Assembly: GCF_030052815.1 (NCBI RefSeq)
Contig: NC_079501.1
Span: 98,782,190-98,846,189 of the forward strand
Origin: Hevea brasiliensis
Taxonomy: Eukaryota; Streptophyta; Magnoliopsida; Malpighiales; Euphorbiaceae
Direction of reading: 5' to 3'
Length of the DNA stretch: 64,000 bases
In this document: piece after piece, positions 1-10,405 of the stretch
Layout: each line of letters begins with the position of its first letter
Numbering within the stretch: the stretch's first letter is position 1
Translations under genes and position numbers: made by a program
Notes under the pieces: generated by a model
What the model was told of the DNA's origin: nothing
Database searches by the model: none
Seen by the model: the letters and a program-made list of their open reading frames with translations, nothing else

Positions 1-389
1 TATAAATTGTTTTGTCTCAAATGAAATGATTGTGGAATTGTTGAAATTGATAGGGTTTGATTGTGAAATTGAAGTTGTGGTTGAGAAAAATTTTTAGAAG
101 TGCTTTTTACAGGTATTTGAAGAACGTTTTTCTCAAAATACAGAGGAAACTCTGTCAAAATTTTTATAAAATTTGCGGAAAAATAAAATGGGTCAAAATT
201 TCCAACTAGCTTTTCACTTAAGTACATGTTTTAAATACTTATTAGAAATGCTCACCACTTATCAAAAGTAAGAAATTGTTTTAAAATCCCTTATAGGGTG
301 CTTAATGAGTTATCGGTAGGTGAAGTTCGGTAGTTCATTAAGTATTCTACGAGATCATGTTATGCCTTACAGAGGGGTAAGGTGTGACA
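1..389 (+). repeat. LTR 1 of tandem gypsy pair (3' part only)
   Basis: This is the last 389 bp of a long terminal repeat cut by the window edge. It matches 8517-8905 almost base for base (one clear substitution near 352) and ends in TGACA at 389, followed by a primer binding site. The rest of this LTR lies left of the window. A full copy is the repeat at 5269-8905. Confidence 0.93.
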
Positions 390-397
390 TGTTTTAG

Positions 398-408
398 TGG
401 TATCAGAG
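398..408 (+). other. Primer binding site of element A (initiator tRNA-Met type)
   Basis: TGGTATCAGAG lies 8 nt after the LTR end and matches the standard plant initiator-methionine tRNA primer site. It is where minus-strand cDNA synthesis would start. The gap of 8 nt is longer than the usual 0-5 nt. Confidence 0.8.
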
Positions 409-576
409 AAAATTTTTGAAGTATGTTTTAACATATAAATTTGTGTCTTTCTTGTTAAGTACAACTGCTCAATGTCCATAATTGTTACATACAGTGCATT
501 ACATCATGAATATGAACTAACGGAGGGAAATCTCCATGTGTTATTTGTTCAGGAGATACTCTAACTTCATATTGAA

Positions 577-1401
577 ATGGAAGAAGGGGATCGCTCAGTT
601 GAGCAGTCTGTTGAAGCTGAGGCACAAGGGGAAGCCCCAGCTTTACCGAATGTTAGTGGGTCAGCAACACCAGCCCCACAAATGCCGCAGTTCCCTGCAC
701 AATTCACACAGCAGATGGCTGCGATGTTTCAGCAAATGGCTGGGGGTATGCCTGTTCAAGCTCCACCCCAACCACCTGTGGCACAACCACTGCCTCTAGC
801 CAGACAATATGATAAATTACTGAAGTATGGGGCTGCAGAATTTAAAGTACTGATGGACCCTTTAGAGGCAGAGCAATGGCTTGAAAGAATGGACAGAGTA
901 TTTAAGAAGTTACACTGCCAAGATGAGCTGAAGTTTGAATACTCTGTGTCGCTATTGCAAAGGGATGCGTATGATTGGTGGAAGACCATCCCCCACAGCT
1001 TAGCTAAACCACCAGTGCTGACCTGGGATGACTTCATCAGAGAGTTCATACAGAAATACATCCCAGATGCATATGTTGACCAGAAACAGCAAGAATTTTT
1101 GAGTCTAAAACAAGGGAACCAATCGGTGGCAGAGTATGAGAGGGAGTTCTCCCGCCTGAGTCACTATGCGGGAAGCCTCCTTACTACCAGCAAGGCAAGA
1201 TGCAAGAGATTTGAGACGGGTTTGAAGCCCAGCATAAGGATGCAAGTTGTGGGATTCCGACACAGCAACTTCTCAGAGCTTATGTCTCAAGCACTTGAGC
1301 TGGAGAGAATTGAATCAGAAGCAACCCCAGTGAAAGAAAAATCAGAAAAAGCTGAGAAATCAGAAAAAGACAAGGGGGAAAAATCAGTTGAACAGAGTTA
1401 A
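577..1401 (+). pseudogene. Element A gag (capsid region), truncated
   Basis: The frame opens at an ATG and encodes a Gln/Pro/Ala-rich leader (about residues 15-70), then a gag capsid-type domain from about residue 85 with conserved segments such as DPLEAEQWLERM and YDWWKTIPHS. A Lys/Glu/Ser-rich linker starts near residue 245. The frame stops at TAA 1399-1401, where copy B reads on through an Arg/Gly-rich segment into zinc knuckles. The downstream knuckle region (about 1536-1640) is still visible, but one knuckle codon that is Cys in B is TAC (Tyr) here, and the 1400-1760 stretch carries several indels. Gag would form the virus-like particle that packages the RNA. This copy cannot make a full product. 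Confidence 0.85.
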
Positions 1402-1888
1402 GGTGCTACCTGCGGAAAGAGAAAGATCTTTAGTTGTAATAGCAGGGGTCGAGGTGGAAGATTTGGTAGGGGCCGATTTTCTGGACAGAGATTCCCTAGG
1501 TCTAGTCGTGATCGGCGAGGGGTTCACATTACGCCTACTGTGAGACTTGTGGTAAGATTCATGTGGGGGAATACTACTGGGCCACTGGAGCCTGCTTTAA
1601 CTGCGGAGGCAAGGGCCATATAGCTAAAGACTGTACTAGTGCTCCGAGATATAGTCCAGCTCCTACTACTGCCGAGGGATCTATTCAGAGTCCTGCTCTC
1701 AGAGGTTCACGGATCGGTTAGCGGAGGAAGAGGCAGGTAGAGGCACCGCCAGTAGTCAAGGCACAGTTGGTCAATCAGGACAAGGAAGTGCTTCGACCAG
1801 AATCTACACAATGAGACAGCGAGAAGAGGCTGAGACTTCTGATGTGGTAGCTGGTACATTCTCTATCTCTGATTAAGAAGAATTTGTA

Positions 1889-4800
1889 TTGTTTGATCCG
1901 GGTTCAACCCATTCATATGTTAGTGCTAGCATAGTTAGTTTACTTGCTATTCCATGTGTGCAAATGGATTTTGAAGTGCTAGTAACTAGTCTGTTAGGAC
2001 AAGAGGTACGGGTCAACAGAATTTATAGAGACTGTCCTTTGGTGATCCAAGGACATGTTTTCCCGTCAGACTTGATTGAAATGCCCTTCAGAGAGTATGA
2101 TATCATCTTGGGCATGGATTGGTTAGCCAGGCATCATGCCATGATTGGTATGGAGATCAAGATCACTTTTGGTCTCCCTTTATGCAGTGATGTGGTAATA
2201 CATGGGGAGAGGCATTTACTGCCATCAAATATCATTTCGGCTGCACTAGCTAGAAGAATGATCAGAAAGGGGTGTGAAGCATACTTGGCATATGTAATAG
2301 ACACCCAAGTGGGGAGTCCAGCACTGAAGGACATCCCTACTGTATGTGACTTTTCGGATGTATTTCCTGATGAATTGCCAGGATTACCTCCAGAAAGAGA
2401 GGTGCAGTTTGAAATTGATGTTATGCCTGGTGTGGACCCAATCTCCATAACACCATATAGAATGGCACCTGCAGAATTAAAAGAGTTGAAAGTACAGTTG
2501 CAAGAGTTACTTGACAAGGGCTTTTTCCGCCCTAGTGTGTCACCTTGGGGAGCGCCAGTGTTGTTTGTAAAGAAGAAAGATGGCACTCTCCGGTTATGCA
2601 TTGACTATCGGCAGTTGAATAAGGTGACAATAAAGAATAGATATCCATTGCCCCGTATTGATGACTTGTTTGATCAGTTGAGGGGTGCAGCTATGTTCTC
2701 CAAAATTGACCTGAGATCAGGTTATTATCAGCTGAAAGTACAAGAGCAGAGTATTCCTAAAACTGCCTTCAGAACCCGATATGGCCATTATGAATTCCTG
2801 GTCATGCCATTCGGGTTAACTAATGCTCCGGCTGCTTTTATGGATCTGATGAACACTATCTTCAGACCATACCTCGACCAGTTTGTTGTGGTATTCATAG
2901 ATGATATATTGGTCTATTCGAGGAATGCAGAAGAGCATGATAGACATCTGCGGATTGTACTGTAGACTTTGAGGGAGAAACAACTATATGCCAAATTGTC
3001 GAAGTGTGAATTTTGGCTGAAGGAAATATCTTTCTTGGGGCATGTAGTATCAGAAGAGGGCATTAAAGTAGATCCAAGTAAGATTGAAGCTGTCCTTAAT
3101 TGGAGGCCACCCAGAAATGTCACAGAAATTCGTAGTTTTCTGGGTTTAGCTGGATACTACCGTAGATTTGTGAAGGGATTCTCCATGTTGGCATCTCCAT
3201 TGACTAAGCTGCTTAGAAAAGATGTAAAATTTCAGTGGACGGACAAATGCCAGCAGAGTTTTGATGAATTGAAGAGATGTTTGACTGAAGCTCCAGTCCT
3301 GACTTTACCTACTCCGGGTAAAGAATATACAGTATATAGTGATGCTTCTCATAATGGGTTAGGCTGTGTATTGATGCAAGATCGAAATGTCATTGCCTAT
3401 GCATCACGCCAGCTAAAACCGCATGAGAGGAATTATCCAACACATGATTTGGAGCTTGCAGCTATTGTGTTTGCTCTTAAGATCTGGAGGCACTATTTGT
3501 ATGGGGAAAAGTGTTACATCTACACAGATCATAAGAGTTTGAAGTATTTGGGCACCCAGAAAGAGCTGAATTTAAGACAGAGGAGATGGTTAGAGTGGAT
3601 AAAAGACTACGATTGTCTGATAGACTATCAGACAGGGAAAGCTAATGTTATGGCTGACGCCTTAAGTCGCAAGACTATGGCAAGTCTACGGGTTACTCCT
3701 TTGTCTTTGGTACATGAGTTAAGATCATTGCATGCCAACTTAGAGATTAATGATGATGGGCAGACAGCAGTTGTATGGCATGTACAGCCAGTGTTGATTG
3801 ATCATATTAGAATGGCTGTTCAGAATGATCAGAAGTATCAGAAGTTGATGGAAGAAGTCAGGAAGGGCAAGAAACCAGAATTCTCAATCAGAGATGACAG
3901 TCTACTGCTACACCAGGGCAGAATATGTGTTCCCAATGATGTTGATTTGAGGCAGATCATTTTGAAGGAAGCACATGAGTCTCCTTTTGCTATGCACCCT
4001 GGTGGTACAAAAATACATAGAGGGCTAAAGGAGCATTACTGGTGGATGGGTTTGAAAAGAGATGTGGCAGAGTTTGTGTCCAAATGCCTAACTTGTCAGC
4101 AAGTAAAGGCAGAGCATCAAGTACCCACTGGGTTGTTACATCCACTACCAGTACCAGAATGGAAATGGGAAAGAATAACGATGGATTTTGTGATGGGACT
4201 TCCGAGGACACAGAAGAGTCATGATGCAGTTTGGGTCATTGTTGACAGACTGACTAAGTCTGCTCATTTTCTGCCAGTCCGGATGGATTATAGTTTGGAA
4301 AGATTGGCCAAGTTATACATCGATGAGATTGTGAGACTGCATGGAGTGCCAGTATCCATCGTGTCAGACAGAGATCCTAGGTTCACTTCTAGATTAGGGT
4401 AGTCTTGAGAGCCCTAGGAACTAGATTGAACTTCAAGATCTTGCATTCCACCTACTGCATGATGGCGATGCGAGAGGATAATTCAGATCTTGGAGGACAT
4501 GCTACGGGCTTGTGTGATTGAGTTTGAGGGCAGTTGGGATAAACACTTGCCTTTGATTGAGTTTGCTTACAACAACAGCTACCAATCAAGCATTAGGATG
4601 CCTCCATATGAAGCTTTGTATGGCAGAAAGTGTAGAACCCCGTTGTGTTGGGATGACGTGGGTGAAAGAAAGATGATTGGACCCGGAATTGTTCAGCAGA
4701 CTAAGGAGAAGATCAGGGTGATCAGAGGTCGACTTAAGACTGCATCCGACCGTCAGAAGTCCTACATTGATTTGAAAAGAATGGATATTCAGTATGCAGT

Positions 4801-5221
4801 GGGTGAGAAAGTTTTCCTCAAGGTTTCTCCTTGGAAGAGAATTATGAGATTCGGCAGAAAGGGGAAACTGAGTCCTCGTTTCATTGGGCCATATGAGGTT
4901 CTAGAAAGAGTGGGTCATTTGGCATATCAGTTGGCACTACCTCCAGAGTTGGAAAAGATACATAATGTCTTCCATGTGTCTATGTTGAGGAGGTATCGAT
5001 CAGACCCATCTCATGTACTATCAGTAGAAGAAATTGAAGTGAATCCAGACCTCACATATGAAGAAGAACCCATAAAGATTCTGCCTTATGAGGTGAAGCA
5101 GCTACGGAACAAGCAGATACCATTGGTAAAAGTGCTGTGGAACCATCATTCGGGCCAGGAGGCTACTTAGGAACGAGAGGAGGACATGAGGAGACAACAC
5201 CCACAGCTGTTCAGAGATTGA
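1889..5221 (+). pseudogene. Element A pol (PR-RT-RNaseH-IN-chromodomain), broken by stops
   Basis: One reading frame runs the whole length, interrupted by stops at 2963-2965 (TAG where B has CAG), 4400-4402 and 5168-5170 (TAG where B has TGG). The frame also meets TAA at 1874-1876 just before the protease. Protease starts with the FDPGSTHS active-site loop. RT spans about 2430-3000 with the FIDD catalytic pair at 2894-2905. RNase H carries [10 protein letters not shown] near 3340. Integrase has an HHCC finger (about 3990-4100) and the first two acidic residues (TMDF, SDRD). The stretch holding the third acidic residue is scrambled at 4396-4480. The C-terminus (about 4970-5221) resembles the Tekay-type chromodomain tail. 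Not functional as written. Confidence 0.88.
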
Positions 5222-5252
5222 TACCAGGTAAAATTTCGAGACGAAATTTATT

Positions 5253-5267
5253 TAAGGGGGGGAGAAT
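5253..5267 (+). other. Polypurine tract of element A
   Basis: A run of A and seven G followed by GAGAAT sits directly before LTR 2, the expected place for the plus-strand cDNA primer. Confidence 0.8.
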
Positions 5268-6589
5268 TGTAACACCCCTATTTGTATAGCCTGGTATATT
5301 TCACTGTTCCGGTGACCGGTGTCGGTCCGGACGATTAAGGAGATTAGAACCATACTTAAGACAACTAGAGAAACCATAAACACAAATAATTAGTAACGTT
5401 CAATTAGTTAAGTATAAATAAGAAAAACAGAACATAAGAAGTTAAACGAGCCGAGAGTCACAGCGATGGGTGACCTCCTCGGGAACGACTGCGAAGTCGT
5501 TTTAAACTCAAATTTCGAACCGTAAAAAGTGACGCTGCGGTCCTTAGGACCCTTATGAACACAGTGGAAAAGAGAAAATCACAAAAAAGAACTGTTAAGC
5601 CAGTCAAATAATTAGGTCAGGGAACCGGAAGAAATATGGAATTATTTGCAAACCGGGATGAATCGGCGAGGGGCAATTTGGCCAATTGACCCCGAGAGCT
5701 GACTCCTGACCTAACTGTCAAATAAAATCGGAGAAAAGAATATTTCGGAATCAAGGATTAGATTAAAGAACTAATAAGGAATTTAAGAAAATTGAAAAAG
5801 AAAAGAAAAATGTTTATTGCATCATGTGGATGACATCATTGTGATGTCAAAAATCAATTTTAATTTCCCAACTTTTTTGACCAAGTCAAATACATAAAAT
5901 TTCACTTAAAATACTTAAAAAATTAGAAGGAAAAGTCATTTCTTCTTCTTTAAAAAAATTCAGCCGGCTCCCCTTTCTTTTCTCTTTCTTTTTCTTTTCA
6001 ATTTCCTCCATTAATGGTCATTTAAGCTACTTAAACCCTATTATTCCTTCACAAATTTCATACTCACCAAAGTAAGGTCTTGCTCTTTGGCTTTGATAGA
6101 GAGATTTGAAATAAGAAGGATCAAAAAGAAGTGAGGATTTGGAATTACAAATTCTGCTCAACAAGTAAGTCCCTCTCTCTAACTTAATTTGAGTAAAATG
6201 CATAGAAATGAGCTTGAATAAGTAGCAAATTACATAGAAACTCAAGAAATCACTCATGTATGAAGCTTTATGAAAGTTGGTCTGCATGAAATTAATTAGG
6301 GTTTGATAGAAATTGTAAGAATTAAAAAGGTACTCATGCTTGATGGAGTAAGTAAGTGAGACTTGTACACTTAGAATTCATGAATTGAGGAAATTGAGGA
6401 ATTAGGGTTCTTGACCCTTAGGGTTTTGGGATAAAATTTAAGAAATTGGTAAATGATGACTTTGGTTTATTGTGAGATGAAAAATGGTCAATAATGACCA
6501 AAAGAGATGTGTGGGAATTGTTGGAATGAAAAACAAATTCGTAGGTCCAATGGTCATGCTGCTGGCAGCATGACCAAACCCACTTTGAA

Positions 6590-7400
6590 GGACTAAAACT
6601 CAAATTTTACAAGTCCAATTGATATGCCATCAATTGGAGATGAAAATAGACATAAAATAGCACAATTTTCATTAAGGAACGATGCCCAAAAACTGACCAA
6701 AACTTAGTGAAACAATTGACCAAAGTGAAGTGAGAGCAGGCTGCCACTGCACCAAACTGACCAAATGAATAGTAACTGTTCATTTGGTCATAACTCGAAC
6801 TAGGAAGGTCAAATTGACCTGAAATTTTACCAGCAATTAGATAAGACATAGATCTAAAATTGTCATGAAGAACACAACCCCAAATTATGCCATTATCCCA
6901 TTCAAATTATTGAGCAAAGTTAAGTTAGCAAACCTGCAACTCTGCAGATTTTCAATTGAGCAGTAATGTTTGGATGGCTATAACTCTCTCTAGGAAACTC
7001 GGATTTAGGCGATTCTTAAACCGATGGAAACCTAAGACATAGTAGAATATTTCATATGAAGAAAGTTAGACCAAATTATGAACTTAACTTAATCAAATTA
7101 CTGATCAAAGTTGGATCAAAATCTGCCAGAACCCAAAATACCAGTATGAACAGTACACGTGAACAGTAAATTTATTTTGGCCATAACTTGAGCTACAAAA
7201 CTCCGATTGAGGTGATCCAAAAATGAGAATACACTTAAGACAATAAGGAACATTTTCTATGAAGGAAGTTTTGTCAAATTCCAACAGTAGATCGACCAAT
7301 GGAACAGTGCAACTTCGAAGCACCAAAATCGAAAATTGGCAATTTTGCCTAAACGACCTAAGCTTTGAGTAAACGACCAAAACCAACAAGTTTAGTGATC
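6590..7400 (+). repeat. Degenerate ~190-bp subrepeats inside LTR 2
   Basis: About four units follow each other, each built on the order CATAACT, then a CTA-rich box, an AATT/GATT box with GTGA, then AAGACATA, and finally CATGAAGAA followed by CAAAATT. Starts are near 6590, 6780, 6970 and 7170. The same series occurs in LTR 3 (about 15090-15900) and, diverged, in the LTRs of C (24930-25600), E (29500-30600), F and G. Boundaries are by eye. Confidence 0.6.
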
Positions 7401-8243
7401 AAAATGTGGTATGTGGATGAAGTTAGAGTTCCCATACCTATTAAGCCTTAGAAAGTCAACTATTTGACTTGAATAGTGCAGTGAATAGTAACCCGAAACA
7501 CAAAGTTTCAAGAGCGTTGAATTTAGTACGTTAGAACTAGGTAAGCGAAGTTAAATTTATTTTGGATCTATGTTAATTATGGTACTGAAACACTATAAAA
7601 TTGTGTGTTTCAGTGGAAAAGAATACCGGGATGTAACCCGAGGAGTCGAGTCAAGGCAAATAGGCGACTCATTTGAGGTTTGTGCACAACATCACTATGC
7701 TTTAAAAATTCATTGATTAAATGAATGAAATATGCATTTTACTGTTGCTTTGAATTGTTGAAAGTATTGTGACCTTATTTATGATGTTTTGATTTAAATT
7801 GTGAAAGTTATTGTGTATATTTGAAATGACAATGTTTAGCAAATTGTTAAGATAAGTTTTGAAACCACAGTATCATGACCATATATTTGAACACCTCACT
7901 AGCATGACTAGTGGGGTAATTAGTTTCGAATTTTGATTCCTTCTCTGGAGAAGTGTTGAGGTGTGCCAGTAGAAGCGGATGTGAATGGATATCCATATAT
8001 TTGAGCTAGCTAGCCTTGTGATATGATTTCTCTTTAGCCTCTGGCTATTGAGATTCTATTTGTTTCGAATGGCATGATCTATCTGTGGGTTTTATGAAAT
8101 GTGTTTTGATACTTTGAAATGAACTTGGTTTGCATTAAAATCTCATAATTCATGTTTTGTGTTTAATGCTCATGTTTAGTCAAATTTTTGAATAAATGTG
8201 ATTCTATTTTTGCATAAAGATTATTTTAGTATGTTGTGTACCA

Positions 8244-8320
8244 CTGAGTCCTAGTACTCAGCGATAGCTTCTATTGCTGTCGCAGATACAGAGACTAGAA
8301 GAGCAGCAGACTGAGCTGCT
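8244..8320 (+). other. Cluster of three predicted stem-loops in LTR 2
   Basis: Three inverted repeats follow in 77 bp: CTGAGT/ACTCAG (8244-8249 with 8256-8261), GCGATAGC/GCTGTCGC just after (one G-U pair), and AGCAGC/GCTGCT (8302-8307 with 8315-8320, 7-nt loop). The first recurs with paired base changes in the other LTR families. The cluster lies about 600 bp before the LTR end. Function is unknown; an RNA structure in the R region is an inference. Confidence 0.55.
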
Positions 8321-8913
8321 GAGGTGTGAGGAGCTATCATCTTGAAGTCTTCGGGTATAATTTATACATCATCAGTAAATATTTATTTTGATGTATGTAT
8401 TGCATATAAAGGTATGGACATGTAAATGGGTCTTGAGCAGCTTATACAAAATTTGTATGAAGTTTGTAATAAAATTTAGTTTGTATTTCTTTTGATGTAA
8501 ATTTTGTAAGGATGTATATAAATTGTTTTGTCTCAAATGAAATGATTGTGGAATTGTTGAAATTGATAGGGTTTGATTGTGAAATTGAAGTTGTGGTTGA
8601 GAAAAATTTTTAGAAGTGCTTTTTACAGGTATTTGAAGAACGTTTTTCTCAAAATACAGAGGAAACTCTGTCAAAATTTTTATAAAATTTGCGGAAAAAT
8701 AAAATGGGTCAAAATTTCCAACTAGCTTTTCACTTAAGTACATGTTTTAAATACTTATTAGAAATGCTCACCACTTATCAAAAGTAAGAAATTGTTTTAA
8801 AATCCCTTATAGGGTGCTTAATGAGTTATCGGTAGGTGAAGTTCGGTAGTTCATTAAGTATTCTACGGGATCATGTTATGCCTTACAGAGGGGTAAGGTG
8901 TGACATGATTTAG

Positions 8914-8924
8914 TGGTATCAGAG
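8914..8924 (+). other. Primer binding site of element B
   Basis: TGGTATCAGAG, initiator tRNA-Met type, begins 9 nt after the end of LTR 2, leaving the same 8-nt spacer as in element A. Confidence 0.8.
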
Positions 8925-9092
8925 AAAATTTTTGAAGTATGTTTTAACATATAAATTTGTGTCTTTCTTGTTAAGTACAACTGCTCAATGTCCATAATTG
9001 TTACATACAGTGCATTACATCATGAATATGAACTAACGGAGGGAAATCTCCATGTGTTATTTGTTCAGGAGATACTCTAACTTCATATTGAA

Positions 9093-10331
9093 ATGGAAGA
9101 AGGGGATCGCTCAGTTGAGCAGTCTGTTGAAGCTGAGGCACAAGGGGAAGCCCCAGCTTTACCGAATGTTAGTGGGTCAGCAACACCAGCCCCACAAATG
9201 CCGCAGTTCCCTGCACAATTCACACAGCAGATGGCTGCGATGTTTCAGCAAATGGCTGGGGGTATGCCTGTTCAAGCTCCACCCTAACCACCTGTGGCAC
9301 AACCACTGCCTCTAGCCAGACAATATGATAAATTACTGAAGTATGGGGCTGCAGAATTTAAGGGTACAGTGGACCCTTTAGAGGCAGAGCAATGGCTTGA
9401 AAGAATGGACAGAGTATTTAAGAAGTTACACTGCCAAGATGAGCTGAAGTTTGAATACTCTGTGTCGCTATTGCAAAGGGATGCGTATGATTGGTGGAAG
9501 ACCATCCCCCACAGCTTAGCTGAACCACCAGTGCTGACCTGGGATGACTTCATCAGAGAGTTCATACAGAAATACATCCCAGATGCATATGTTGACCAGA
9601 AACAGCAAGAATTTTTGAGTCTAAAACAAGGGAACCGATCGGTGGCAGAGTATGAGAGGGAGTTCTCCCGCCTGAGTCACTATGCGGGAAGCCTCCTTAC
9701 TACCAGCAAGGCAAGATGCAAGAGATTTGAGACGGGTTTGAAGCCCAGCATAAGGATGCAAGTTGTGGGATTCCGACACAGCAACTTCTCAGAGCTTATG
9801 TCTCAAGCACTTGAGCTGGAGAGAATTGAATCAGAAGCAACCCCAGTGAAAGAAAAATCAGAAAAAGCTGAGAAATCAGAAAAAGACAAGGGGGAAAAAT
9901 CAGTTGAACAGAGTTCTGGTGCTACCTCTGGAAAGAGAAAGAAGTTTAGTGGACCCAGCAGGGGTCGAGGTGGAAGATTTGGTAGGGGCCGATTTTCTGG
10001 ACAGAGATTCCCTAGGTCTAGTCAGCAGTCGAGCAGGGGTTCACATTCTGCCCGCCCCTGTGAGACTTGTGGTAAGATTCATGTGGGGGAATGCTACTGG
10101 GCCACTGGAGCCTGCTTTAACTGCGGAGGCAAGGGCCATATAGCTAAAGACTGTACTAGTGCTCCGAGATATAGTCCAGCTCCTACTCGCCGAGGATCTA
10201 TTGCAGTCCCGCTCTCGAGGTTCACACTGGGCCAAGAGGAAGAGGCAGAGGTAGAGGCACTGCTTCAGGTAGTCAAGGCACAGTTGGTCAATCAGGACAA
10301 GGAAGTGCTTCGACCAGAATCTACACAATGA
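9093..10331 (+). pseudogene. Element B gag with zinc knuckles, one nonsense codon
   Basis: The frame starts at the same ATG as in A, is interrupted by TAA at 9285-9287 (codon 65, CAA in A), and then stays open from 9288. It has a Gln/Pro-rich leader, a capsid domain (about residues 85-245), a Lys/Glu/Ser linker, an Arg/Gly-rich stretch (about 275-310) and two Cys clusters. The first (residues 323-334) has CX2CX3HX3C spacing. The second (341-354) is the canonical CX2CX4HX4C nucleic-acid-binding knuckle. It ends at 10331 in a frame other than that of pol, after a region where A and B differ by indels (10190-10280). The original junction cannot be read safely. Confidence 0.86.
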
Positions 10332-10405
10332 GACAGCGAGAAGAGGCTGAGACTTCTGATGTGGTAGCTGGTACATTCTCTATCTCTGATTAAGAAGAAT
10401 TTGTA

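Larger units (their letters stand above)
390..5268 (+). mobile_element. Element A internal region, Tekay/Del-like Ty3/gypsy retrotransposon
   Basis: This is the internal domain of an LTR retrotransposon lying between LTR 1 (ending 389) and LTR 2 (starting 5269). The order is primer site, gag with zinc-knuckle region, protease, reverse transcriptase, RNase H, integrase and a C-terminal chromodomain-like segment, then a polypurine tract. That order is typical of Ty3/gypsy chromoviruses, and the LTR of about 3.6 kb with this type of integrase C-terminus suggests the Tekay/Del lineage (inference). It is near-identical to element B at 8906-13780 apart from short scrambled patches at about 1400-1760 and 4396-4480. 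Stop codons make this copy non-autonomous. Confidence 0.9.
5269..8905 (+). repeat. LTR 2, shared by elements A and B (3637 bp)
   Basis: A complete LTR begins TGTAACACCCC after the polypurine tract of A and ends GGTGTGACA immediately before the primer site of B. It therefore serves as 3' LTR of A and 5' LTR of B. It holds a ~190-bp degenerate subrepeat array (about 6590-7400), a cluster of three stem-loops (8244-8320) and no credible ORF. Short ORFs on either strand are not conserved coding. It is near-identical to 1-389 and to LTR 3. Confidence 0.93.

Noticed and set aside
536..799. Alternative-frame ORF overlapping gag of A (and its twin at 9052-9315)
   Set aside because: It overlaps the gag frame and shows no domain. 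It is identical in both copies only because the DNA is.
6027..7389. Minus-strand ORFs inside LTR 2 and their twins in LTR 3
   Set aside because: They lie in non-coding LTR subrepeats and have no recognisable protein features.
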